A stretch of DNA of 5,651 nucleotides. Origin: Bacteroidota bacterium (GTDB taxonomy: Bacteria; Bacteroidota; Bacteroidia; Chitinophagales; Chitinophagaceae). Position 1 is the stretch's first letter, and each line of letters begins with the position of its first letter. Below the pieces are notes generated by a model. The model did no database searches. It was not told the DNA's origin and saw nothing but the letters and a program-made list of their open reading frames with translations. Where the stretch lies: the NCBI GenBank assembly GCA_023412975.1, contig JAEZRB010000222.1, positions 1 to 5,651 of the forward strand. The letters are read 5' to 3'. The translations under genes were made by a program, and so were the position numbers. This document shows positions 1-5,651 of the stretch, in pieces.

Positions 1-1248
1 GGTGGATACACAGCAGAAAGTGATGCCGCGATGCTATTGGGCGAACTTGGCGTAAAAGAAGAATTTCACGGTATGCTGATGAAGGATATTCCTTCCAATT
101 TGAAAGTAAGGGTATTGCTGGCACAGGCTCTGTTTGGTAATCCGGATATACTGTTACTGGATGAGCCTACCAACGGTCTCGATATTGAAACGATCGGCTG
201 GCTGGAAAACTTCCTTGCTGATTATGAAAACATAGTATTGGTAGTGAGCCACGACCGTCACTTTTTAGATGCTGTGTGTACTCATGTGGCCGATGTTGAC
301 CGGCAAAAGATCAAGATATTCACTGGTAATTATACATTCTGGTATGAGTCATCACAATTGATGGCACGTCAGATCAATGATAAGAATAAGAAAACAGAAG
401 AGAAGCGCCAGGCATTGCTCGACTTTATCGCGCGATTTAGTGCAAACGCTTCCAAGAGTAAACAGGCTACCAGTAGGAAGAAGGCCCTTGAAAAATTATC
501 CATTGAAGAAATTGAACCCAGTTATCGCAAATACCCGGGTATTATATTCCAGCAATTACGTGAAGTTGGGAACCAGGTGTTGAGCACAGAAAAGCTTTCC
601 AAGTCAGTGGATGGCCGTGTACTTTTTAAAGATGTTACGTTTACGGTGAATAAAGGAGATAAGATCGCGTTACTGAGCCGCGATCCCCTGGCTGTCACAA
701 ACTTCTTTGATATCATTACCGGCAATACAATTGCTGACAGCGGATCGTATGCATGGGGTAGTACTGTTACTCATGCTTACCTGCCACAGGAAAATGCCGA
801 GTATTTCACCGGGGATATGAACCTGATGGACTGGCTTCGTCAATATGTGCCGTCACATGTAACTGATGTGGACGAACCTTTCCTGCGTGGTTTTCTTGGA
901 AAAATGCTTTTCAGTGGCGATGATGTCATGAAGAAAACAAATGTTCTTAGTGGTGGTGAAAAAGTGCGTTGCATGATCAGCCGGATGATGTTGCAGAATC
1001 CAAATGTGATCCTGCTCGACCAGCCCACCAATCACCTTGACCTGGAAAGTATCCAAAGTTTCAACGAACAATGTACCGACTATAAAGGCATCGTTCTGCT
1101 TACCAGTCATGACCATACATTTATGCAGACAGTTGCCAACCGCGTAATCGAGCTCACACCTTCAGGTATCATAGACAGGTTGATGACCTTTGATGAATAC
1201 CTTGAAGATGATAGGGTGAAGGGGTTGAAGGCGGAGATGTATAAGTGA
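1..1248 (+). CDS. ykpA: ABC-F family ATPase, YkpA/YbiT type (5' end missing)
   Basis: This is a soluble ABC-F protein: two ATPase domains on one chain and no membrane domain. Family members bind the ribosome E site and act in translation or its rescue. The frame is open to the left edge, so 415 residues are visible and roughly 125, including the first Walker A, are missing. In window codons, domain 1 shows a degenerate signature (IPSNLKVR, 30-37), Walker B plus D-loop LLLDEPTNGLD (51-61) and H-loop SHD (83-85). A short charged linker (about 120-180) follows. Domain 2 starts near 194, with a degenerate Walker A region (222-236), signature LSGGE (316-320), LLDQPTNHLD (338-347) and SHD (369-371). 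The ending, with MTFDEYLED and EMYK, matches my recollection of B. subtilis YkpA, so the subfamily call is firmer than any exact role. The catalytic Glu of domain 2 is Gln341. The next gene is convergent, and I see no clear terminator in the 95-base gap. Confidence 0.93.
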   Translation, partial: GGYTAESDAAMLLGELGVKEEFHGMLMKDIPSNLKVRVLLAQALFGNPDILLLDEPTNGLDIETIGWLENFLADYENIVLVVSHDRHFLDAVCTHVADVDRQKIKIFTGNYTFWYESSQLMARQINDKNKKTEEKRQALLDFIARFSANASKSKQATSRKKALEKLSIEEIEPSYRKYPGIIFQQLREVGNQVLSTEKLSKSVDGRVLFKDVTFTVNKGDKIALLSRDPLAVTNFFDIITGNTIADSGSYAWGSTVTHAYLPQENAEYFTGDMNLMDWLRQYVPSHVTDVDEPFLRGFLGKMLFSGDDVMKKTNVLSGGEKVRCMISRMMLQNPNVILLDQPTNHLDLESIQSFNEQCTDYKGIVLLTSHDHTFMQTVANRVIELTPSGIIDRLMTFDEYLEDDRVKGLKAEMYK

Positions 1249-1343
1249 GGTACTAAGTCTTGAAGTAATTTGGAATTGAGGGGTGTCCTGATTGTCGGAT
1301 TTCTCTTTGTTGGAATTTGGTTAGGCAATTGTTTCAGATACAT

Positions 1344-2873
1344 TTAAAGAGATTTTATAAAAGCGATCAGGGCTTTGCGGTCTTCATCGTTTAGATCGAG
1401 ACCATATTTATGTCCGGTAACCGCCATTGTTTTTAACGCGGCAGGTTTGTAGCCGGTCGGGACATAATCGCTTTCCAGCCTTTTCTTGTCAAACATATCT
1501 TCGAGGGTAGCAAAATAACCGCTATGTAAAAATGCAGAACGGTTCCAGGCACCTTTTAATGAAGGCACTTTATAATACCCACTTCCTCTTCGGGTAAACA
1601 AAGCAAGACCCGGGTCTGTTTCCAGGCATTCATCATAGATATCATATTTTAGAAAATGCTCTTTCGGTATTACGAATCCACTAGCCGGCGTGAGTTTATT
1701 ACTCGTATAAAGGGGAGGAGTATGGCATTCGGAACAATTTTCAGCTTCAAAGATCTGTTTACCTTTTTCAATCAAGGCGGCTGGTGCGGGATTTGGGTTT
1801 TGCGGAGGCTTCAATGAATAAATATATTTCGCCAGTGCATATAACTGCGCGTCAGAATACCTAAACAATTCTCCTTTTCGTGGATCATCGGGCCGGGGCC
1901 GCGGATTGTAACCGCCGTAATCATTTAAAAAATCCAGACCCTGGTTTAGGGCGGCATATCGCATAAGGTCGCCGATATCGCGATGGAGCATCAGCCCGGT
2001 GCGATCAAAGTATTTTCGATCACGAAGATTGTAGAGATCAGGTATACTAGTCGGGTAACCGATCATCGACCCATGGCGGTGCATCACGCCCGGAATGGTT
2101 GCCTGGAAATCAGGTACCACGGTTTTGTCGTATTCCGTTTCAAAATTCGCCCAGATCTTTTGGCTCTCATGCTTGATCCAGGGCGCTATAAAAAGCATGG
2201 AAAGTAAAGACTTTGTTGCTTCAGGTATTGTTCCCGCCTGTTGTTGCGCAGCAGGACTATAGGCAAGTACCAGGGGCAGATCTTTGCCAAAAGGATAATT
2301 ACCCTGCGCGCCTTTTAACACAGTGCCATCGGGCATTACTTTAGTGTGACAGGTCGCACATGAAAAAGATCCTAAAAACAACTGACCCTTTTCTTTCACT
2401 GTAATATTGAAAAATGGAATGATGCCATCTTTTGTAGTCGGCATATTAATTCGTTTCCAGTTTTCAGCAATACCTGGCAATGCTCTTTTAAGGTTTGAAT
2501 CGAGGGGGAGAAGTAGTGCAGGCATATGAAAAATAATTTCACCCGCTTTTATCCAGTCTGCTTCCGTTTTTAGCTGATCGGGATTAAAGTCGATAATCTC
2601 CTTTTGCTGTGCAAGCCATTCATAGTAACCGCCTGGTTCGAGGCCGGGCATATACATCGGGTAGGTGCGGTATGCAAGTCTTTCGGGAATGCTATAATAA
2701 TATTGTTCCGAAACCGTGCTTACGTGCACAGATGTATCTACTAGTGGAATATGTAGCGACTGAAGTTTTTCTTCATCCCAGGTCCTGGGTATCTCTTCAA
2801 ATAAACGGGTGGCGCGATAACCGGCCATCACCAGTATCAGCAATACGCTGAAAACATACAAATACTTTCGCAT
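1344..2873 (-). CDS. di-heme cytochrome c, CCP/MauG/RoxA-like, membrane-anchored or exported
   Basis: This 509-residue protein is probably periplasmic. A hydrophobic stretch at residues 4-18, after MRKY, is a signal peptide or membrane anchor, so the rest should lie outside the cytoplasm where c-type heme is attached. Two heme sites are visible: CATCH (172-176) and CSECH (380-384). The C-terminal third resembles the di-heme peroxidase/MauG fold: GKQIF before the second heme (371-375), PPLYT after it (386-390), YYKVPSLKGAWNRSAFLHSG (433-452, with H450 a candidate distal ligand) and GLDLNDEDRKALIAFIKSL at the end. Spacing between the two heme Cys is 208 residues, longer than in classical cytochrome c peroxidases and nearer to the rubber oxygenase RoxA as I recall it. 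The substrate cannot be read from sequence; peroxidase, oxygenase or plain electron transfer are all possible. The start is the first ATG after an in-frame TAA 15 bases upstream. A terminator separates it from the upstream same-strand gene. Confidence 0.9.
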   Translation of the reverse strand: MRKYLYVFSVLLILVMAGYRATRLFEEIPRTWDEEKLQSLHIPLVDTSVHVSTVSEQYYYSIPERLAYRTYPMYMPGLEPGGYYEWLAQQKEIIDFNPDQLKTEADWIKAGEIIFHMPALLLPLDSNLKRALPGIAENWKRINMPTTKDGIIPFFNITVKEKGQLFLGSFSCATCHTKVMPDGTVLKGAQGNYPFGKDLPLVLAYSPAAQQQAGTIPEATKSLLSMLFIAPWIKHESQKIWANFETEYDKTVVPDFQATIPGVMHRHGSMIGYPTSIPDLYNLRDRKYFDRTGLMLHRDIGDLMRYAALNQGLDFLNDYGGYNPRPRPDDPRKGELFRYSDAQLYALAKYIYSLKPPQNPNPAPAALIEKGKQIFEAENCSECHTPPLYTSNKLTPASGFVIPKEHFLKYDIYDECLETDPGLALFTRRGSGYYKVPSLKGAWNRSAFLHSGYFATLEDMFDKKRLESDYVPTGYKPAALKTMAVTGHKYGLDLNDEDRKALIAFIKSL

Positions 2874-2952
2874 AAGCTTACAGGTTTAAAAGGTTACTTC
2901 CTTAACACGTGTAGCTTCGAAAGAGTAGGCGGAAAGAATGATTTGAAATTTT

Positions 2953-2984
2953 AAAAAGGTCGCCGGTATGCGCGGCAACCTTTT
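2953..2984 (-). terminator. intrinsic terminator after the DUF937-OmpA gene
   Basis: Bases 2954-2960 pair with 2978-2984 (AAAAGGT with ACCTTTT). After one C/A mismatch, GCCG (2962-2965) pairs with CGGC (2973-2976), leaving a 7-base loop. Read on the minus strand, the stem ends in five T, 54 bases beyond the stop codon of the DUF937-OmpA gene, as expected for a Rho-independent terminator. The plus-strand side also ends in T-rich sequence, so it could act in both directions, but no plus-strand gene feeds it. Its position implies that the cytochrome gene, starting 80 bases further on, has its own promoter. I could not identify a convincing promoter in 2874-2952. Confidence 0.75.
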
Positions 2985-3037
2985 ATTTCAATAAAGTATA
3001 ATTGTCTTTTGCAGGTAAGGCCTGTAATAGCCCGAAA

Positions 3038-4345
3038 TTATTTGGCTGCCACTTTTAAGTCAACCCTCCTGTTTTGAGCTTTACATTCGGGTGTATCGTT
3101 GCCAGGACAAACAGGATGTTCAGGGCCATATCCTACAGCTTCTGTAACCTGGTTCTTACCGGCGCCAAGTTTGAACAGCTCATTCATAACATACCGGGCA
3201 CGATCATCGGAGATCTTTTTATTGACAGCAGCATCACCGGTATTATCGGTATAGCCACCTATCTTAATCGCAGCGGATGGGAAATTTTTTAAGATCGCCG
3301 CGATGTTTTGTACCTGTGCTTGAGATGATGAAGTCAACACAGATTTACCTGTTTCAAAATAGACGCGGTCAAAAGTTACCCAGTTCTTCGTCTTATCATC
3401 AGTATCAATTTTGAAATCCGGGCTATTGAGCATATTGTAGAGTTTTGCTTCCGTGCTGTTTTCGCCTACACGAAGCGTATTGCCATCATTTAATTTTATC
3501 TCGATCTCATTCCCGGTATTATAAACATAGTTGCCTGTTGCGGTATCGAGCATTCCCGCTGACCTGTCAACCGGAGCAGGCTCCGGTGCAATGGTAGTTG
3601 TAGTTGTGTCTTCAGTGGTGGTGGTAGCAGCATCACCACACCCACGCTGCGTAAAGAACCAGATCAAAGCTGCCAGAGCTACCAGTAGTAGCAGTGGCCA
3701 TAGCCATTTGTTACCGGAGGATCCTACATTCTTTACAGTATCTGATGCATACTCCCCGGCAGATGATACTCCGCCCGCGATCCTGCTTCCAATGTTGGCA
3801 AGACTCCCCAGGCCAAGAGCCCCGGCCAGGTTGAATCCCGAAGGAACAGCGTTTAGAATAGAGTCTTTCTGACTTTGAAGAAAAGCGCCGATGTCTGCGG
3901 CTCCCAGGTTATTCTCGGTTGCATATTGTCCAACAGGAGCCAGTGCAGCTGGGGCTGCCATACTCATCACCGCATTGGCTGAAGAAGGTTTGATACCTGC
4001 AAAACCTGCGATAGCGTTTATGATACCATTTAGTCTGTCACCAAAAATGGAATTAAGCCAGCCCATTACCGTGGAACCTATACCACCAGACCCGGAGGCT
4101 CCGGTATTGGCCAGGTTACCTAGATTGCTTAGAATTCCCGATCCTGCTGCACCCTTCACCATATCCAAAATACCTGACCCTCCGCCCGAGGAAGATTTGC
4201 TTAAAAGGCCGGCTAATACCGCGGGGATCGCGCCACTCAGGGCTTTTTGGATTCCGCCTTCAGTTTCGCCCAGCCCACCTGCAGCTCTCGAGACAAGGTC
4301 ATTAGGCAGCAGACTTTTTGCCGCTTCAATTAAATTGATTGCCAT
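3038..4345 (-). CDS. DUF937 domain protein with one membrane helix and C-terminal OmpA-like peptidoglycan-binding domain
   Basis: 435 residues, probably tying the cell envelope to peptidoglycan. Residues 1-165 are a Gly/Ala/Ser-rich helical DUF937 (YidB-like) region of unknown function containing two related copies (22-45 and 113-136). A single transmembrane helix lies at 214-231 (WLWPLLLL onward). A Thr/Pro-rich linker (241-258) follows, then a Bacteroidota-type lead-in (266-320), then an OmpA C-terminal domain (324-433). The two residues that grip diaminopimelate in OmpA domains are present with the usual 15-residue spacing: D367 in YTDNTG and R382 in ISDDRAR. C413 and C421 probably form the disulfide often seen in this domain, and NRRVDLKV closes it. 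There is no N-terminal signal peptide, so the likely topology is DUF937 in the cytoplasm and OmpA domain in the periplasm. The ATG at 4345 is preferred: a 34-residue extension to 4447 is unlike the family, and the DUF937 sequence begins right after this Met. No Shine-Dalgarno is seen. Confidence 0.92.
   Translation of the reverse strand: MAINLIEAAKSLLPNDLVSRAAGGLGETEGGIQKALSGAIPAVLAGLLSKSSSGGGSGILDMVKGAAGSGILSNLGNLANTGASGSGGIGSTVMGWLNSIFGDRLNGIINAIAGFAGIKPSSANAVMSMAAPAALAPVGQYATENNLGAADIGAFLQSQKDSILNAVPSGFNLAGALGLGSLANIGSRIAGGVSSAGEYASDTVKNVGSSGNKWLWPLLLLVALAALIWFFTQRGCGDAATTTTEDTTTTTIAPEPAPVDRSAGMLDTATGNYVYNTGNEIEIKLNDGNTLRVGENSTEAKLYNMLNSPDFKIDTDDKTKNWVTFDRVYFETGKSVLTSSSQAQVQNIAAILKNFPSAAIKIGGYTDNTGDAAVNKKISDDRARYVMNELFKLGAGKNQVTEAVGYGPEHPVCPGNDTPECKAQNRRVDLKVAAK
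3593..3625 (-). repeat. threonine-codon run in the linker of the DUF937-OmpA gene
   Basis: Residues 241-251 read TTTTEDTTTTT, encoded by near-repeated ACC/ACT/ACA codons, so the DNA is a degenerate triplet repeat. It follows the membrane helix and precedes a Pro-rich APEPAP segment. I read it as a flexible, extended spacer between the inner membrane and the peptidoglycan-binding domain. Codon mixing makes simple slippage less likely than in a pure microsatellite, though in-frame length variation between strains is plausible. Confidence 0.6.
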
Positions 4346-4568
4346 GGTGTTGATTTTTAATGTTAAAAATACGGTGTGGGAGTCAGGCACTTGTAATGGA
4401 ACCTTTAAGGTAAGTAATTTGAATGAGATATAAATTAAATATCCCATATCTTACTAAGAAGTTTTTTAATAAAACCCAGCTAAAGAGTATAGCGGAAAAA
4501 TATTTATTCACGCTATTGTATAGCAATTTTCTTCTATTTATCTTAGTCGTCGCAAGCAACCAGCTCTT

Positions 4569-4732
4569 ACCCGTTTCTGGCGATCCATCTCCTTCCTTTA
4601 CCTGTTAATCCTACCGGGAAAGACTAGTATCCGGGCCGTAGGTATGTAGCTATGCTATATTCGGGTTGAAACCAGAAAACAGAATTTTTTAAAAGCTTCA
4701 TCACCTTGCATGCAGGGGGTGAAGCTTTTTTT
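4569..4732 (+). ncRNA. possible small RNA or structured leader ending in the intrinsic terminator
   Basis: Upstream of the plus-strand terminator the sequence can fold. ACCCG (4569-4573) can pair with CGGGT (4662-4666), enclosing CCTAC (4610-4614) paired with GTAGG (4638-4642) and the hairpin at 4644-4660. A terminator needs a transcript, and no plus-strand gene lies upstream within this gap, so a short non-coding RNA or an attenuated 5' leader of the permease gene would explain it. I do not recognise a known riboswitch or RNA family. The 5' boundary is only the outermost pairing I can see, and the helices are short enough to arise by chance. Confidence 0.22.
4691..4732 (+). terminator. strong plus-strand intrinsic terminator before the permease gene
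   Basis: AAAAGCTTCA (4691-4700) pairs perfectly with TGAAGCTTTT (4720-4729). The stem continues with a T-G and a C-G pair, one A/G mismatch, two more C-G pairs and a T-A pair, closing a 7-base loop (4707-4713). Seven T follow the GC core (4726-4732). On the minus strand the stem would be followed by A, not T, so this works on the plus strand only. It ends 78 bases before the permease ATG. Confidence 0.82.
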
Positions 4733-4810
4733 ATTACTCAACCTTGAAATAAGATGTAATAAAAAGTCCAATTCGTTCCATCCGCGCTTCATAACTTCCA
4801 TTACTTGTTT

Positions 4811-5651
4811 ATGAGCTTTCAAAATTCACTGCAAAAAAAAATTGGATTCTGGTCAGCAATTGCTATCATTATCGGAAGCATCATTGGGTCAGGCATTTTT
4901 ATGAAGCCAGCCACGATGGCGGCACAGTTAGGCTCTCCCATTTGGTTAATACTCGTCTGGATCATCGCCGGGCTTTTTTCTTTGTGTGGTGCGCTGATCT
5001 TTGCGGAGCTGGGTGCCATGTGGCCCGAGACCGGCGGTATCTATGCCTATTTCCGTCGCATGTTCGGAGATTTTTTTTCTTTCCTCTATGGCTGGTCGGC
5101 CTTCGCGGTGATCAACACAGCAGCGGTGGCCGCTATTGCATTTGTTTGCGCGCAGTACAGCAATTATTTTTTACAGTTACCGGGACTGGATACCGCAACA
5201 GAGACTTCATGGGCCTGGCATATTCCTTTTATCGGTACACTGTATCCATTACAAAATATCCAGGTAAAGGCTATCGCTATTTTTATTGTACTTGGATTAA
5301 CGTTGCTGAATTACCGAAGTGTGAGAGGGGGAAGTTCCTTTCAACTGGTATCTACAATTGTGAAGCTTGCCGTTATTGCCGCATTGATAGGCGGCATATT
5401 TTTTTCCGGAAGGGGTGATGTTCAAAACTTTTTTCAAACTGAAACTCCACGACAAGGGATTGCCCTGCTAAGCGGTATCATTGCCGCCATGACGGGGGCA
5501 TTTATGGCTTATGATGGCTGGATCAATATCACTTTCGTGGCAGGCGAACTTCGGCAGCCACAAAAGAATATACCCAAAAGTCTGCTGGTAGGTGTGAATA
5601 CCTGCATCGTTGTTTATGTGTTGGTAAACCTGGCTTACCTGTATGCACTGC
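4811..5651 (+). CDS. APC-superfamily amino acid permease (3' end missing)
   Basis: This inner-membrane transporter moves amino acids by proton symport or exchange. The frame runs off the right edge after 280 codons; full-length relatives are about 430-500 residues, so roughly 60 percent is present. Helix 1 carries the unwound substrate-binding motif of the superfamily (IIGSGIF, 24-30, after IGFWSAIAIIIGS). FAELGAMWPETGG (64-76) follows helix 2, with IYAYFRRMFG after it. Further hydrophobic spans lie near 43-66, 93-120, 152-167, 178-199, 217-233 and 259-280. The segment from YDGW (234-237) through GELRQPQKNIPKSLLVG (245-261) is typical of the LAT/SteT-like branch, which favours a neutral amino acid exchanger or permease, but the substrate is not readable. 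The ATG at 4811 is the first after an in-frame TAA at 4760-4762. A TTG two codons earlier is possible but unneeded. No Shine-Dalgarno is visible. A terminator upstream may insulate or attenuate it. Confidence 0.9.
   Translation, partial: MSFQNSLQKKIGFWSAIAIIIGSIIGSGIFMKPATMAAQLGSPIWLILVWIIAGLFSLCGALIFAELGAMWPETGGIYAYFRRMFGDFFSFLYGWSAFAVINTAAVAAIAFVCAQYSNYFLQLPGLDTATETSWAWHIPFIGTLYPLQNIQVKAIAIFIVLGLTLLNYRSVRGGSSFQLVSTIVKLAVIAALIGGIFFSGRGDVQNFFQTETPRQGIALLSGIIAAMTGAFMAYDGWINITFVAGELRQPQKNIPKSLLVGVNTCIVVYVLVNLAYLYAL

Larger units (their letters stand above)
4346..4810. other. divergent intergenic region, 465 bases without a convincing gene
   Basis: This stretch separates the minus-strand DUF937-OmpA gene from the plus-strand permease and must hold promoters for both. 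I found no convincing match to the Bacteroidota promoter pattern (TTTG near -33 and TAnnTTTG near -7). The minus strand has a partial TATTTTTA match about 20 bases before the DUF937-OmpA start, which I do not rely on. Visible structure includes a small perfect hairpin, GCTAT-TGT-ATAGC (4512-4524), a 7-base-pair hairpin with a TAT loop (4644-4660, one G-T pair) and the strong terminator at 4691-4732. The longest plus-strand open frame here (61 codons from 4423) starts inside the flanking sequence and looks random. Confidence 0.6.

Noticed and set aside
1270..1317. Direct repeat TTGGAATT (1270-1277 and 1310-1317) in the gap between the convergent genes
   Set aside because: Eight bases in A/T-rich DNA, no flanking structure or target-site signature; expected by chance.
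1249..1343. Shared bidirectional terminator between the convergent ABC-F and cytochrome genes
   Set aside because: I looked for a GC stem with flanking T/A runs and found only three- to four-base pairings; termination here may be Rho-dependent or unusual, but the sequence does not support a hairpin.
3638..3640. Lipoprotein-type cysteine (C236) just after the hydrophobic helix
   Set aside because: The residues before it are QRG, which do not fit a lipobox, and the hydrophobic stretch begins over 210 residues into the protein rather than at the N-terminus.
3531..3872. 113-codon plus-strand open frame with Val and Ser runs
   Set aside because: Shadow of the Thr-codon run and membrane helix of the minus-strand gene; low complexity and no family resemblance.
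3891..4433. 180-codon plus-strand open frame opposite the DUF937-OmpA gene
   Set aside because: It is antisense to a well-supported coding region and its Pro/Ala/Ile-rich translation is what the Gly/Ala-rich minus-strand codons give in reverse. No domain resemblance and no start context.
4346..4447. Longer N-terminus for the DUF937-OmpA protein
   Set aside because: The extra 34 residues do not resemble a signal peptide or DUF937, and the region is better read as 5' untranslated sequence before the ATG at 4345.
4423..4608. 61-codon plus-strand frame with a hydrophobic middle, in the intergenic region
   Set aside because: Starts just inside sequence upstream of the divergent gene, has no ribosome binding site, an A/T-driven composition and no recognisable pattern; a hydrophobic run of this size is common by chance in A/T-rich DNA.
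4942..5418. 158-codon plus-strand open frame inside the permease region
   Set aside because: It is in another frame from the permease starting at 4811, whose translation is continuous and carries clear APC motifs. This frame gives a Cys/Arg-rich sequence with no coherent helices.

Overview
The window looks like ordinary chromosomal DNA of a Bacteroidota bacterium, possibly from the Chitinophagaceae/Sphingobacteriia side. This rests on the gene types (a YkpA/YbiT-type ABC-F ATPase, a CCP/MauG/RoxA-like di-heme cytochrome, and a DUF937 protein carrying an OmpA peptidoglycan-binding domain), on the lack of clear Shine-Dalgarno sequences before any start codon, and on A/T-rich intergenic gaps. 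The taxonomic placement is inference from family resemblance; no rRNA or marker gene is present.

Layout from left to right. (1) 1-1248, plus strand: the C-terminal three quarters of an ABC-F ATPase that enters from the left edge. (2) 1344-2873, minus strand and convergent with the first gene: a 509-residue membrane-anchored or exported cytochrome c with two CxxCH heme sites. (3) 3038-4345, minus strand: a 435-residue protein with a duplicated DUF937 region, one transmembrane helix, a Thr/Pro linker and a C-terminal OmpA-like domain. A hairpin terminator lies after it at 2953-2984, so genes 3 and 2 are probably separate transcription units although they share a strand. (4) 4346-4810: a 465-base divergent intergenic region with no convincing gene, but with a strong plus-strand intrinsic terminator at 4691-4732. 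(5) 4811 to the right edge, plus strand: the first 280 residues of an APC-superfamily amino acid permease.

The four genes do not form an obvious pathway or operon. They alternate in strand and belong to translation/ribosome protection, periplasmic redox chemistry, cell-envelope anchoring and amino acid transport. I see no phage, IS, CRISPR, toxin-antitoxin or defence module. The points most worth a second look are the coordinated decay of the second ATP site in the ABC-F protein, the heme spacing of the cytochrome, the unusual topology of the DUF937-OmpA protein, and the plus-strand terminator that has no evident gene to terminate.
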